Shown here piece by piece: positions 15,522-24,172 of a DNA stretch of 64,000 bases. How positions within the stretch are numbered: the first letter of the stretch is position 1; the number at the start of each line of letters is the position of its first letter. Made by a program: the position numbers and the translations under genes. The stretch is from Kluyvera sp046569695 (GTDB taxonomy: Bacteria; Pseudomonadota; Gammaproteobacteria; Enterobacterales; Enterobacteriaceae): the NCBI RefSeq assembly GCF_046569695.1, contig NZ_JBKHUI010000014.1, positions 62,001 through 126,000 of the forward strand, given 5' to 3'. The notes beneath the pieces were generated by a model. It had not been told where the DNA came from and made no database searches. It saw only the letters and a list, made by a program, of their open reading frames with translations.

Positions 15522-16916
15522 TTAGTCGCGAGCGCCAATTTCACGCAGCGGACGGCCCTGCATCAAGTTACGTTCAATGTGTTCCAGAGAGACGTTTTTG
15601 GTTTCTGGAATCAGCCACAAGGTCAGGAAGATGAACAGCACGTTCAGGCCGCCGTATACCCAGAAGGTGTTGGCGCTGCCGAGCGAGTTCAGCATGGTCA
15701 GGAAGGTGGCCCCGACAATCATGTTCGCAATCCAGTTGGTGGCGGTAGAGCAGGTGATACCGAAGTCACGGCCTTTCAGCGGCTGGATTTCAGAGCACAG
15801 TACCCAAATCAGCGGACCGGCGCTCATGGCGAAGCCAACGATAAACATCAGCAGCATCAGCACGGCGAAGTACTGGGCAACGGCGGAGTGAATGCCGATG
15901 TGCATCATCGAGCCCAGCACGCCCATACCAACGGCCATCACGATAAAGCCGAGGATAAGGGTAGGTTTACGGCCCCAGCGGTCAACCAGGCCAATCGCGA
16001 TAAAGGTCGCCAGCACGTTGGTCAGGCCAACGATAACGGTACCCCACATCTGTTCGGTGGTGTTGGTGTAGCCCGCCAGTTCAAAGATTTTCGGCGCGTA
16101 GTACATGATGACGTTCATCCCGGTGAACTGTTGCATGACCTGCAGCAGCACGCCGAGGAACACCGCGCGGCGGAAGTTGCTGTTCTCTTTGAACAGCGCC
16201 CAGCCGCTCTGTTTCACCTTCAGGCTCTCACGGATTTCATCCAGCTCGCGTTTGGCTTCTGCGCTGGTATCACGCAGACGCATCAGCACGCGCTCGGCAT
16301 CGTTAAAGCGACGTTTAGCGGCAAACCAGCGCGGGCTGTCCGGCAGGAAGAACACACCGATCAGCAGCAGTACCGCTGGAATGATGATAACGCCCAGCAT
16401 CCAGCGCCATGCGCCGCTATAGCTAAAGGCGGTATCGGACAGGTACGCGCCGAGAATACCGATGGTAATCATCAACTGGTACATGGAAATCATACTGCCG
16501 CGGATTTTCTCCGGCGCGATTTCAGACAGGTACAGCGGTGCGGTGTAGGAGGCCACACCGACAGCGAGGCCAAGCAGTACGCGGGAAAGCAGCAGTATTT
16601 CCACGTTTGGCGCGGCGGCAGAGAACAGGGAACCGGCGACGAACAAGATCGCACCAATCATCAGGCTTTTTTTACGGCCCAGCTTAAAGGAGAGCCAGCC
16701 GCTGCCGACCGCCCCCACCGCTGCGCCGAACATCATGGAACTGACCACCCACTCCTGCGTATGTGGGCTGAGCTGGAAATCGGTCGTAATAAAGGGCAGT
16801 GCACCGGCAATAACGCCGATATCAAGGCCAAACAGCAGTCCGGCCAGGGCGGCTAAGAAGCAGACAAAGAAGGTCATTGTCTTGTTCGAGCGACCCTGTT
16901 TTTTATTGTTAGGCAT
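15522..16916 (-). CDS. galP: Galactose:H+ symporter GalP
   Basis: The 464-residue protein has the same length as E. coli GalP and is an MFS sugar porter with 12 membrane segments. Family motifs include GRKKSLMIGA after helix 2, a PESPR-like PDSPRWFAAKRR at mid-protein, QQFTGMNVIMYYAPKIF in helix 7, DRWGRKP after helix 8 and PETKNVSLE at the end. It imports galactose, and glucose, with protons. The frame is open to 16937, but ATG 16916 gives the conserved MPNNKKQGRSNKTM start. Upstream lie a CRP site and two GalR/GalS operators. Confidence 0.96.
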   Translation of the reverse strand: MPNNKKQGRSNKTMTFFVCFLAALAGLLFGLDIGVIAGALPFITTDFQLSPHTQEWVVSSMMFGAAVGAVGSGWLSFKLGRKKSLMIGAILFVAGSLFSAAAPNVEILLLSRVLLGLAVGVASYTAPLYLSEIAPEKIRGSMISMYQLMITIGILGAYLSDTAFSYSGAWRWMLGVIIIPAVLLLIGVFFLPDSPRWFAAKRRFNDAERVLMRLRDTSAEAKRELDEIRESLKVKQSGWALFKENSNFRRAVFLGVLLQVMQQFTGMNVIMYYAPKIFELAGYTNTTEQMWGTVIVGLTNVLATFIAIGLVDRWGRKPTLILGFIVMAVGMGVLGSMMHIGIHSAVAQYFAVLMLLMFIVGFAMSAGPLIWVLCSEIQPLKGRDFGITCSTATNWIANMIVGATFLTMLNSLGSANTFWVYGGLNVLFIFLTLWLIPETKNVSLEHIERNLMQGRPLREIGARD

Positions 16917-16979
16917 GATGCTCTCCAATTGAGTCATTGATTCTATCGATGCTTAGGGTAGGAGAGTATGTCGTAAAAA

Positions 16980-16998
16980 AATGTGATTACAATCACGA
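16980..16998. promoter_or_regulatory. CRP site before galP
   Basis: TGTGA (16982-16986) and TCACG (16993-16997) are separated by 6 bp, matching 9 of 10 conserved CRP positions. It lies about 65 bp upstream of the galP start and next to the first GalR operator, as expected for catabolite activation of galactose uptake. Confidence 0.65.
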
Positions 16999-17000
16999 CT

Positions 17001-17016
17001 GTGTAATCGCTTACAC
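17001..17016. promoter_or_regulatory. GalR/GalS operator 1 before galP
   Basis: GTGTAATCGCTTACAC fits the GalR/GalS consensus GTGNAANCGNTTNCAC at every fixed position. It sits directly beside the CRP site. Confidence 0.8.
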
Positions 17017-17182
17017 TGATGTGTAAGTTGCCGTTAGGTTAAATATCAATTTAATCATGATTTTAATGCTGTTTCAGATAAAGTAAAAAGATCGATAATG
17101 AGACTTTACTGAAACACAAAGCATTATTATGAAAAGCTGTTTCATGGTGTTAAGTCAGAGCTTGTGCAGCAAGAAAGTAATA

Positions 17183-17198
17183 ATGTAATCGCTTTCAC
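17183..17198. promoter_or_regulatory. GalR/GalS operator 2 before galP
   Basis: ATGTAATCGCTTTCAC fits the GalR/GalS consensus at all fixed positions but the first. It is 182 bp further upstream than operator 1, close to the metK side of the region. Confidence 0.65.
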
Positions 17199-17261
17199 TA
17201 AATTGTGTGGAACTGTAAATTGTTACGTAAAAGAGATGAATGCTATGGTGCGGGGATTTCA

Positions 17262-17285
17262 CCGGCCGAGCGTAGCGACGCCGGG
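17262..17285. repeat. REP-like palindrome, copy 1
   Basis: The unit CCGGCCGAGCGTAGCGACGC is followed by CGGG and recurs at about 22433-22504 and, partly, at 59595-59625. It lies between the galP promoter and the metK terminator. Confidence 0.6.
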
Positions 17286-17308
17286 AACAGCTCCCAAAGC
17301 GACAGGCA

Positions 17309-17336
17309 TAAAAAAAGCCAGCACAAGGCTGGCTTT
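17309..17336 (-). terminator. Rho-independent terminator after metK
   Basis: On the minus strand the stem AAAGCCAGC/GCTGGCTTT is followed by a run of seven T residues. It lies about 20 bp after the metK stop. Confidence 0.88.
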
Positions 17337-17354
17337 CAGCAAAACGGTTAAACC

Positions 17355-18509
17355 TTACTTCAGGCCAGCCGCTTCGCGCAGCTGAGCTGCTTTGTCGGTT
17401 TTTTCCCATGGGAAGGTTTCGCGACCGAAGTGACCGTAAGCTGCCGTCTCTTTGTAGATCGGGTGCAGCAGGTCCAGCATCTGGATCAGGCCGTATGGAC
17501 GCAGGTCGAAGAACTCGCGAACCAGACCAATCAGCTGCTCAGCAGGCACTTTCTCGGTACCGAAGGTTTCTACCATGATGGAGGTTGGTTCAGCCACGCC
17601 GATAGCGTAGGACACCTGAATTTCACAGCGGTCAGCCAGGCCAGCGGCAACGATGTTTTTCGCCACATAGCGTGCTGCGTAGGCTGCAGAACGGTCAACT
17701 TTTGATGGATCTTTACCGGAGAACGCACCGCCACCGTGACGAGCCATGCCGCCGTAGGTATCAACGATGATTTTACGACCGGTCAGACCACAGTCACCCA
17801 TTGGGCCGCCGATAACGAAACGACCGGTTGGGTTGATAAAGAATTTGGTTGAGGCGTTCAGCCACTCGGTAGGCAGAACCGGCTTGATGATCTCTTCCAT
17901 CACTGCTTCTTGCAGGGATTTCTGATCGATGCTGTCGGCGTGCTGAGTAGACAGAACGACCGCATCGATACCGACAACTTTACCGTCGTCGTACTGGAAG
18001 GTGACCTGGCTTTTCGCATCCGGACGCAGCCAGGGCAGGGTGCCATTTTTACGCACTTCAGCCTGACGCTGCACCAGACGGTGTGCGTAGGTGATTGGCG
18101 CTGGCATCAGCACGTCGGTTTCGTTGGTCGCATAGCCAAACATCAGGCCCTGGTCGCCCGCGCCCTGTTCCAGCGGATCGGCACGGTCAACACCCTGGTT
18201 GATGTCCGGAGACTGCTTACCGATAGCGCTCAGTACGGCACAGGAATTGGCATCAAAGCCCATATCAGAATGCACATAGCCAATTTCGCGAACGGTGTTA
18301 CGGGTGATCTCTTCGATATCAACCCATGCGCTGGTGGTGATCTCACCACCGACCAGCACCATACCGGTTTTGACGTAGGTTTCACACGCTACGCGCGCTT
18401 TCGGATCCTGTTCGAGGATGGCGTCCAGCACGGCGTCGGAAATTTGGTCAGCGATTTTGTCAGGATGCCCTTCAGATACAGACTCGGACGTAAAAAGGTG
18501 TTTTGCCAT
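17355..18509 (-). CDS. metK: S-adenosylmethionine synthetase MetK
   Basis: The 384-residue protein has the E. coli length and the MAT signatures: SVSEGHPDKIADQISDAVLD near the N-terminus, GAGDQGLMFGYA mid-protein, and GGGAFSGKDPSKVDRSAAYAARY. It makes S-adenosylmethionine from methionine and ATP; the enzyme is a cytoplasmic tetramer and supplies all methylations. Four extra in-frame codons lie upstream (to 18521), but MAKHLFTSES is the conserved start. A possible MetJ operator lies about 120-145 bp upstream. Confidence 0.97.
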   Translation of the reverse strand: MAKHLFTSESVSEGHPDKIADQISDAVLDAILEQDPKARVACETYVKTGMVLVGGEITTSAWVDIEEITRNTVREIGYVHSDMGFDANSCAVLSAIGKQSPDINQGVDRADPLEQGAGDQGLMFGYATNETDVLMPAPITYAHRLVQRQAEVRKNGTLPWLRPDAKSQVTFQYDDGKVVGIDAVVLSTQHADSIDQKSLQEAVMEEIIKPVLPTEWLNASTKFFINPTGRFVIGGPMGDCGLTGRKIIVDTYGGMARHGGGAFSGKDPSKVDRSAAYAARYVAKNIVAAGLADRCEIQVSYAIGVAEPTSIMVETFGTEKVPAEQLIGLVREFFDLRPYGLIQMLDLLHPIYKETAAYGHFGRETFPWEKTDKAAQLREAAGLK

Positions 18510-18630
18510 ATTTAATATCACCCAATAAGAATTTGGTTAGCTCAAACTGTTGTATTGAATAATCACGATGGAAGATTATACCACGGACTTGATGGTTGCC
18601 GTCACTGGCAGTCTGAGTGTTAATCGGTAT

Positions 18631-18654
18631 AGATGGATTAACATCTGGACGGCT
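18631..18654. promoter_or_regulatory. Possible MetJ boxes before metK
   Basis: Three consecutive octamers (AGATGGAT, TAACATCT, GGACGGCT) match the MetJ box AGACGTCT at 4, 5 and 6 of 8 positions. MetJ binds tandem degenerate boxes, and metK belongs to its regulon in E. coli. Confidence 0.4.
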
Positions 18655-19081
18655 ATTTTAGGTCACATCTTCATCTCATTGCCAGTTTTTTTTGAGATAG
18701 CTCGCATTCTGCTGCAACTGAGATTGGAAATTTTTCCTGACACTGGCGGCAAGCTGCGCATTTATATTTTGCATTTTAGGTGGGTTATCGGTATAAAACG
18801 CCGCGCGCGGCTCAAACAAAAAAGCACACGTCATTTTTCGTGTTGCCACTTCCAGCCGGGCTAAGACTTTGGCTTTGGCTTGAGGTTCGTCTTTCGGGGC
18901 GGCCGTGGAGGTGATTCGAGATAATGAACCGTTGTATTCTGCTTATTCTACCGTGCCGTCCTGGCGCGACGATGTTCCCCGCAACCCCCCATTCTGCTTT
19001 GCATACCAGCCGATGTTATACCCATTTCGGCGCTTCTCAGGACTCCCGAGCCGGTAGGTAACGGAACACTGAACAAGGGCG

Positions 19082-19103
19082 CTCTTGTCACAACAAGAGT
19101 TTT
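19082..19103 (+). terminator. Hairpin with T-run in the speA leader
   Basis: CTCTTGT (19082-19088) pairs with ACAAGAG (19093-19099) around CACA and is followed by TTTT. It lies about 55 bp upstream of yqgB, so it could be a terminator or an attenuator in the yqgB-speA leader. Confidence 0.45.
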
Positions 19104-19157
19104 CTCGTGGTTTCTCTGAACCGTCATAATGTGTTCAGGTGCTTGTTTTATAATGAT

Positions 19158-19289
19158 ATGAATAAGAAACCGGTCGCACAGTCGGAGCGTCAGCATGTTC
19201 TGCTGCCTATTCAGGCTGTATATGGGTTGTTATCGCAACGTCACGCTGCGATAGTAGTTAACTGTTTTACACTTGTTATAAATAATTGA
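19158..19289 (+). CDS. yqgB: YqgB, 43-residue small protein
   Basis: The 43-residue product is clearly the E. coli YqgB family: it starts MNKKPVAQSERQH and ends AAIVVNCFTLVINN. The function is unknown. It lies directly before speA. Its TGA stop at 19287-19289 overlaps the GAGG that serves as the speA ribosome binding site, and the speA ATG comes 8 bp after the stop. Translation of yqgB should therefore influence initiation of speA. An open frame extends upstream to 19107, but the conserved start is the ATG at 19158. Confidence 0.8.
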   Translation: MNKKPVAQSERQHVLLPIQAVYGLLSQRHAAIVVNCFTLVINN

Positions 19290-19297
19290 GGTTCGCT

Positions 19298-21274
19298 ATG
19301 TCTGACGACATTTCATTCGATTCGCATTCGTCAGCAGGCGAACGCGGTGTACTACGTTCCATGCAGGAGGTTGCGATGAGCTCCCAGGAAGCCAGCAAAA
19401 TGCTACGCACATACAACATTGCCTGGTGGGGCAATAACTACTACGACGTCAACGAGCTTGGCCACATCAGCGTCTGTCCTGACCCGGATGTACCGGAAGC
19501 GCGCGTTGACCTCGCCGAGTTGGTAAAAGCCCGTGAAGCACAGGGGCAACGTCTGCCCGCGCTGTTCTGCTTCCCGCAGATCCTGCAGCATCGTCTGCGT
19601 TCGATTAACGCGGCATTCAAGCGCGCGCGTGAATCTTACGGCTACAACGGCGACTACTTCCTGGTTTACCCTATTAAAGTAAACCAGCATCGTCGCGTGA
19701 TTGAATCATTGATCCACTCCGGCGAACCGCTGGGGCTGGAAGCCGGTTCCAAAGCTGAACTGATGGCCGTGCTGGCGCACGCGGGCATGACCCGTAGCGT
19801 GATCGTCTGTAACGGCTATAAAGACCGTGAATACATTCGTCTGGCTCTGGTCGGCGAGAAGATGGGTCACAAGGTCTATCTGGTTATCGAAAAGATGTCG
19901 GAAATCGCTATCGTGCTGGAAGAGGCCGAGCGTCTGAACGTCGTGCCGCGCCTTGGCGTGCGTGCGCGTCTGGCCTCTCAGGGCTCCGGTAAATGGCAGT
20001 CCTCCGGCGGCGAAAAATCCAAATTCGGCCTGGCGGCAAACCAGGTCCTGCAACTGGTGGAAATTCTGCGTGAGCGCGGCCGTCTGGACAGCATCCAGCT
20101 GCTGCACTTCCACCTCGGTTCGCAGATGGCGAACATTCGCGATATCGCCACCGGCGTACGTGAATCCGCCCGTTTCTACGTTGAGCTGCACAAGCTTGGC
20201 GTGAACATTCAGTGCTTCGACGTGGGCGGTGGCCTGGGCGTGGATTACGAAGGTACCCGCTCGCAGTCCGACTGCTCCGTGAACTACGGCCTGAACGAAT
20301 ACGCCAACAACATCATCTGGGCGATTGGCGATGCCTGTGAAGAGCATGGCCTGCCGCATCCAACGGTGATCACCGAGTCCGGTCGTGCGGTCACTGCGCA
20401 CCACACGGTGCTGGTGTCTAACATTATCGGCGTTGAGCGTAGCGAACACACCGAAGCGACGCCGCCGGCTGAAGATGCGCCGCGCGCGCTGCAAAGCATG
20501 TGGGAAACCTGGCAGGAGATGCACGAGCCGGGTAACCGTCGCTCGCTGCGCGAATGGCTGCACGACAGCCAGATGGACCTGCACGATATTCACGTCGGCT
20601 ATTCTTCAGGTACCTTTAGCCTGCACGAGCGCGCGTGGGCCGAGCAGCTGTATCTGAACATGTGTCACGAAGTGCAGAAACAGCTCGACCCGAGCAACCG
20701 TGCGCACCGTCCGATTATCGACGAACTGCAGGAACGTATGGCGGATAAGATTTACGTCAACTTCTCGCTGTTCCAGTCGATGCCGGATGCGTGGGGTATC
20801 GATCAGCTGTTCCCAGTGATGCCGCTGGAAGGGCTGAACCAGGTGCCAGAGCGCCGCGCGGTGCTGCTGGATATCACCTGTGACTCCGACGGTGCTATCG
20901 ACCACTACGTCGACGGTGACGGGATTGCGACCACCATGCCAATGCCGGAATACGACCCGGAGAACCCGCCGATGCTGGGCTTCTTTATGGTCGGGGCATA
21001 TCAGGAGATCCTCGGTAACATGCACAACCTGTTCGGTGATACCGAAGCGGTTGATGTGTTCGTTTTCCCTGACGGCAGCGTGGAAGTTGAGCTGTCTGAT
21101 GAAGGCGATACCGTGGCGGATATGCTGCAGTACGTACAGCTGGATCCAAACACCCTGCTGACGCAGTTCCGTGACCAGGTGAAGAACACCGATCTCGACG
21201 CCGAGCTGCAGCAGCAGTTCCTGGAAGAGTTTGAAGCCGGTTTGTACGGCTATACTTACCTGGAAGACGAGTAA
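19298..21274 (+). CDS. speA: Biosynthetic arginine decarboxylase SpeA
   Basis: The 658-residue protein has the E. coli SpeA length and is a fold-III PLP decarboxylase. The PLP lysine lies in FLVYPIKVNQ; LHFHLGSQ, FDVGGGLGVDY and ITESGRA follow, and the cysteine of the second active-site half is in LDITCDSDGAID. It decarboxylates arginine to agmatine, the first step of the agmatine route to putrescine. ATG 19298 is preceded by GAGG at 19288-19291, which overlaps the yqgB stop. speB, which uses agmatine, follows behind a terminator. Confidence 0.96.
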   Translation: MSDDISFDSHSSAGERGVLRSMQEVAMSSQEASKMLRTYNIAWWGNNYYDVNELGHISVCPDPDVPEARVDLAELVKAREAQGQRLPALFCFPQILQHRLRSINAAFKRARESYGYNGDYFLVYPIKVNQHRRVIESLIHSGEPLGLEAGSKAELMAVLAHAGMTRSVIVCNGYKDREYIRLALVGEKMGHKVYLVIEKMSEIAIVLEEAERLNVVPRLGVRARLASQGSGKWQSSGGEKSKFGLAANQVLQLVEILRERGRLDSIQLLHFHLGSQMANIRDIATGVRESARFYVELHKLGVNIQCFDVGGGLGVDYEGTRSQSDCSVNYGLNEYANNIIWAIGDACEEHGLPHPTVITESGRAVTAHHTVLVSNIIGVERSEHTEATPPAEDAPRALQSMWETWQEMHEPGNRRSLREWLHDSQMDLHDIHVGYSSGTFSLHERAWAEQLYLNMCHEVQKQLDPSNRAHRPIIDELQERMADKIYVNFSLFQSMPDAWGIDQLFPVMPLEGLNQVPERRAVLLDITCDSDGAIDHYVDGDGIATTMPMPEYDPENPPMLGFFMVGAYQEILGNMHNLFGDTEAVDVFVFPDGSVEVELSDEGDTVADMLQYVQLDPNTLLTQFRDQVKNTDLDAELQQQFLEEFEAGLYGYTYLEDE

Positions 21275-21281
21275 CAGTAAA

Positions 21282-21349
21282 TGCCCGGTGGCGCTGCGCT
21301 TACCGGGCCTACGAAAGTAGGCCGGATAAGGCGAAGCCGCCATCCGGCA
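21282..21349. repeat. Pair of inverted REP elements (BIME) after speA
   Basis: One REP unit starts TGCCCGGTGGCGCTGCGCTT and is followed, in opposite orientation after GAAA, by a second containing GGCCGGATAAGGCG and CCATCCGGCA. The centre GGCCTAC-GAAA-GTAGGCC is a perfect hairpin. The pair resembles E. coli PU/BIME repeats and would stabilise the 3' end of speA mRNA. Confidence 0.85.
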
Positions 21350-21423
21350 GTCGGGTTCAGCGCTCACTTGAATCCGTACAAAATAACGGCGATAATTTGC
21401 CGCAAATATGCAGTTACCAAATC

Positions 21424-21468
21424 AATCCCTTCCTCGTCGGGCCTAACGACGCGGAGGGGATTTTTTTT
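21424..21468 (+). terminator. Rho-independent terminator between speA and speB
   Basis: A 16-bp arm starting AATCCC (21424) pairs with an arm ending GGGGATT (21462), with one wobble and one mismatch, followed by eight T residues. speB should therefore have its own promoter or depend on read-through. Confidence 0.85.
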
Positions 21469-21494
21469 ACAGTGATTTTAAAAGAGGTCAGCAC

Positions 21495-22415
21495 ATGAGC
21501 ACCTTAGGTCATCAATACGATAACTCCCTGGTTTCCAACGCGTTTGGTTTTCTTCGTCTGCCGATGAACTTCATGCCGTACGACAGCGACGCGGATTGGG
21601 TCATTACTGGCGTACCGTTTGATATGGCGACCTCAGGTCGTGCCGGTGGCCGCCACGGCCCGGCGGCCATTCGTCAGGTATCTACCAACCTGGCCTGGGA
21701 GCACAACCGCTTCCCGTGGAACTTCGACATGCGCGAGCGCCTGAACGTGGTGGACTGCGGTGACCTGGTTTACGCTTTCGGTGATGCTCGTGAGATGAGT
21801 GAAAAACTGCAGGCCCACGCGGAAAAACTGCTGGCGGCCGGTAAGCGCATGCTCTCCTTCGGCGGCGACCACTTCGTCACCCTGCCACTGCTGCGCGCGC
21901 ACGCGAAGCATTTTGGCAAAATGGCGCTGGTGCATTTCGATGCCCACACCGATACCTACGCTAACGGCTGCGAGTTCGACCACGGCACCATGTTCTTCAC
22001 CGCGCCGAACGAAGGGCTGATCGACCCGAACCACTCCGTACAGATTGGTATTCGTACCGAGTTCGACAAAGACAACGGTTTCACCGTGCTGGACGCCGGC
22101 CAGGTGAACGATCGCACCGTGGATGACATCATTGCGCAGGTTAAGCAGATTGTTGGCGATATGCCGGTCTACCTGACCTTTGATATCGACTGTCTGGATC
22201 CGGCGTTTGCTCCGGGTACCGGTACGCCAGTGATCGGCGGTCTGACTTCCGATCGCGCCATTAAACTGGTTCGCGGCCTGAAGGATCTGAATATCGTCGG
22301 GATGGACGTGGTTGAAGTGGCTCCAGCCTACGACCAGTCCGAAATTACTGCATTGGCAGCGGCGACGCTGGCGCTGGAGATGCTGTATATCCAGGCTGCG
22401 AAGAAGGGCGAGTAA
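21495..22415 (+). CDS. speB: Agmatinase SpeB
   Basis: The 306-residue protein has the E. coli length and all ureohydrolase metal motifs: GGDHFVTLP, HFDAHTDTY and TFDIDCLDPAFAPGTG. It hydrolyses agmatine, the SpeA product, to putrescine and urea with two manganese ions. AGAGGT before the ATG serves as ribosome binding site. It is followed by a large REP-type inverted repeat. Confidence 0.97.
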   Translation: MSTLGHQYDNSLVSNAFGFLRLPMNFMPYDSDADWVITGVPFDMATSGRAGGRHGPAAIRQVSTNLAWEHNRFPWNFDMRERLNVVDCGDLVYAFGDAREMSEKLQAHAEKLLAAGKRMLSFGGDHFVTLPLLRAHAKHFGKMALVHFDAHTDTYANGCEFDHGTMFFTAPNEGLIDPNHSVQIGIRTEFDKDNGFTVLDAGQVNDRTVDDIIAQVKQIVGDMPVYLTFDIDCLDPAFAPGTGTPVIGGLTSDRAIKLVRGLKDLNIVGMDVVEVAPAYDQSEITALAAATLALEMLYIQAAKKGE

Positions 22416-22432
22416 GGCCTTCGCGGAGGTTC

Positions 22433-22504
22433 CCCGGCGTCGGCGTAAACGCCTCGGCCGGGCTACGATTAACATGTAGCCCGGCCGAGTGCAGCGACGC
22501 CGGG
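22433..22504. repeat. Large REP-like inverted repeat, copy 2
   Basis: A left arm beginning CCCGGCGTCG and ending CGGCCGGGCTAC faces a right arm GTAGCCCGGCCGAG ... GACGCCGGG around an AT-rich loop. Together they can form a 72-base hairpin. It separates the convergent speB and porin genes and may act as terminator or 3'-end stabiliser for both. Confidence 0.7.
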
Positions 22505-22517
22505 AACCACCCAACGA

Positions 22518-23786
22518 TTAAAATGCGTTAAACGGGTACTCGACGTAAACGCGGACTTCATTACCGCCGACGTTATAGTCGCTGGCGTTGCTGGAAACGC
22601 GCAGCACCGAGTAGCGAACCTTAAACTTCAGATCTTTCGCCGGGCCGTTCTGGACCTGGTATTGCACCTGGTTAAACCACTCGTGTTCTTTACCGTTATT
22701 GGTTTCCGCCGTCTTGATGTTATCGCCGCGAACGTACGCCGTGGTCCAGCTCAGACCCGGTAAACCCAGCCCGCCAAAGTCCAGCGCGTAGGACGCCTGC
22801 CATGAACGCTCATCTTCACCGTTGAAATCAGACCAATAAGAGTTCGCCAGCCAGATGGTATTGCCGCCGTCACCGACGCCGCCCTGATCCTGGTAGCTGC
22901 CGTAGTGATAGCCGGTGCTGCCGCTGCTCTGCTGGTAGGCAATTTTGAAGGTGTGAATATCCCAGATGTAGCTGGTAGCCAGGCTCCAGATGCTGTTGCT
23001 GCGTCCGGTATCGAGCGAGTCGGCGTATTCCTGATCCAGACGAGAGCTATAGCCGTTGAAGTCGAAGACCAGTTTCTGAGAGGCCGCCAGCGGCTGCGCG
23101 TAGTTCAGGCCGAGGTACTGCTTGTTCAGCACGTCTTCAACGTTAGAGGCGTACAGCGCGCCGCTCAGTTGGTCGTTAAACTGATAGCTCGCGCCGCCGA
23201 AGGTGATGCTCGTCAGGCCGCTATTGTGGCTGTCGTCGCTTTTACGCTGCTCGTCGGTGAAGTAACCGGCGTTCACTTCCAGACCGTCGATCTCTTTAGA
23301 GGTCAGCATGGTCCCGGTAAAGGTTTCATACAGCAGGCGAGAGTCGTCAGCGTAGAGAATCGGCAGCGTTGGGCGCTGGTTACCGTAGCTCAGCACGGTA
23401 TTGGAGAAGCGCATTTTGGCGGTGGCGCCGAATTTGGCTAAGTCAGATTTCGCGCGGCCGTCGTTATCCTGAGCGAAAAAGTCGATACCGCCCGCGCCGC
23501 TGTTACCGCGGCCGCCGTCCAGGCGCACGCCGTACTGGGCGATACCGTCTACGCCGAAGCCGATAGGGCCTTGGGTGAAGCCGGATTCAAAGGTGGCGAT
23601 AAAGCCCTGGCCCCATTCGCTCTTATCATGCAGCCCATCGCGATAATCGCGTTTGATATACGCGTTACGCAAAAAGAGATCCAGATGACTGTCATCAATA
23701 AAACCCTGGCTGTCGGATTGTTGGCTTGCGAAAGCCGGTGCAGAGGCAATAATACTTAAAGCAATTAACGTTAATTTCTTTTTCAC
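22518..23786 (-). CDS. OprD-family outer-membrane porin
   Basis: The 422-residue product has a typical signal peptide (first 20 residues, ending SAPAFA) followed by SQQSDSQGFIDDSHLDLFLRN, the usual OprD-family start. The rest is rich in alternating aromatic and polar residues and ends in F, as expected of an 18-strand beta barrel. The family imports basic amino acids, aromatic acids or sugars; the substrate cannot be deduced here. The start is taken as GTG 23786 because the signal peptide begins there; an upstream ATG at 23867 would add a non-signal extension. E. coli has no porin between speB and loiP, so this is an insertion. Confidence 0.82.
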   Translation of the reverse strand: MKKKLTLIALSIIASAPAFASQQSDSQGFIDDSHLDLFLRNAYIKRDYRDGLHDKSEWGQGFIATFESGFTQGPIGFGVDGIAQYGVRLDGGRGNSGAGGIDFFAQDNDGRAKSDLAKFGATAKMRFSNTVLSYGNQRPTLPILYADDSRLLYETFTGTMLTSKEIDGLEVNAGYFTDEQRKSDDSHNSGLTSITFGGASYQFNDQLSGALYASNVEDVLNKQYLGLNYAQPLAASQKLVFDFNGYSSRLDQEYADSLDTGRSNSIWSLATSYIWDIHTFKIAYQQSSGSTGYHYGSYQDQGGVGDGGNTIWLANSYWSDFNGEDERSWQASYALDFGGLGLPGLSWTTAYVRGDNIKTAETNNGKEHEWFNQVQYQVQNGPAKDLKFKVRYSVLRVSSNASDYNVGGNEVRVYVEYPFNAF

Positions 23787-24146
23787 GGAGGGAACTTCTC
23801 TGTTTATCTGACGGTCGAATTGTGTTGTTACATTTCGGATATTCGCCTGAAAAAGTGTCGAAAGCAATCATTGTATGAATGGATGTGTCGCGATGAATCG
23901 TGCTGCAGGGTGCGTAGCGTCTGGATCTCATGAATAGCTATGGACTATTTAAAAATAAGGTAAAAGAACTTTATGAAAGGTAAATAGTATATTTTTTATT
24001 TAATATACAGAATAAAAACTCGAGCGCTGCGGAGTTGTCTTATATATTTGACCGAGCTAGCATCTGCGTATATTTAACGGTTTGTGCGCTTAAATTATCA
24101 ATTAATGCCGTTTAGCCATTATTAATATTTTTTGCTTATCAAAGCA
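23787..24146. other. AT-rich promoter region of the porin gene
   Basis: About 360 bp between the porin start and the loiP terminator hold no credible gene. The sequence is AT-rich, especially at 23940-24140. It must contain the porin promoter on the minus strand, but no clear operator was recognised. Confidence 0.45.
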
Positions 24147-24166
24147 AGGGGGCAATATTGCCCCCT
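24147..24166. terminator. Terminator palindrome after loiP
   Basis: AGGGGGCAATATTGCCCCCT is a perfect 20-bp palindrome 6 bp after the loiP stop, followed on the minus strand by TTGCTTTG. Confidence 0.7.
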
Positions 24167-24172
24167 AAATCA

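Larger units (their letters stand above)
18510..19157. other. metK-yqgB intergenic region
   Basis: About 650 bp lie between divergent metK and yqgB-speA. The left half carries the metK promoter and possible MetJ boxes. An open frame at 18568-18864 (98 codons) has a hydrophobic stretch but low-complexity ends and no good ribosome binding site; E. coli has the dubious genes yqgC and yqgD at this position. The right half holds the hairpin at 19082-19106. Nothing else could be recognised. Confidence 0.5.

Noticed and set aside
15579..16856. 425-codon open frame opposite galP
   Set aside because: Composition is dominated by His, Gln, Asn and Ala, as expected of the complement of a membrane-protein gene; no ribosome binding site.
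18568..18864. 98-codon open frame between metK and yqgB
   Set aside because: It overlaps the metK promoter area, has no good ribosome binding site, and could not be matched securely to yqgC or yqgD of E. coli. Kept only as a comment on the region.
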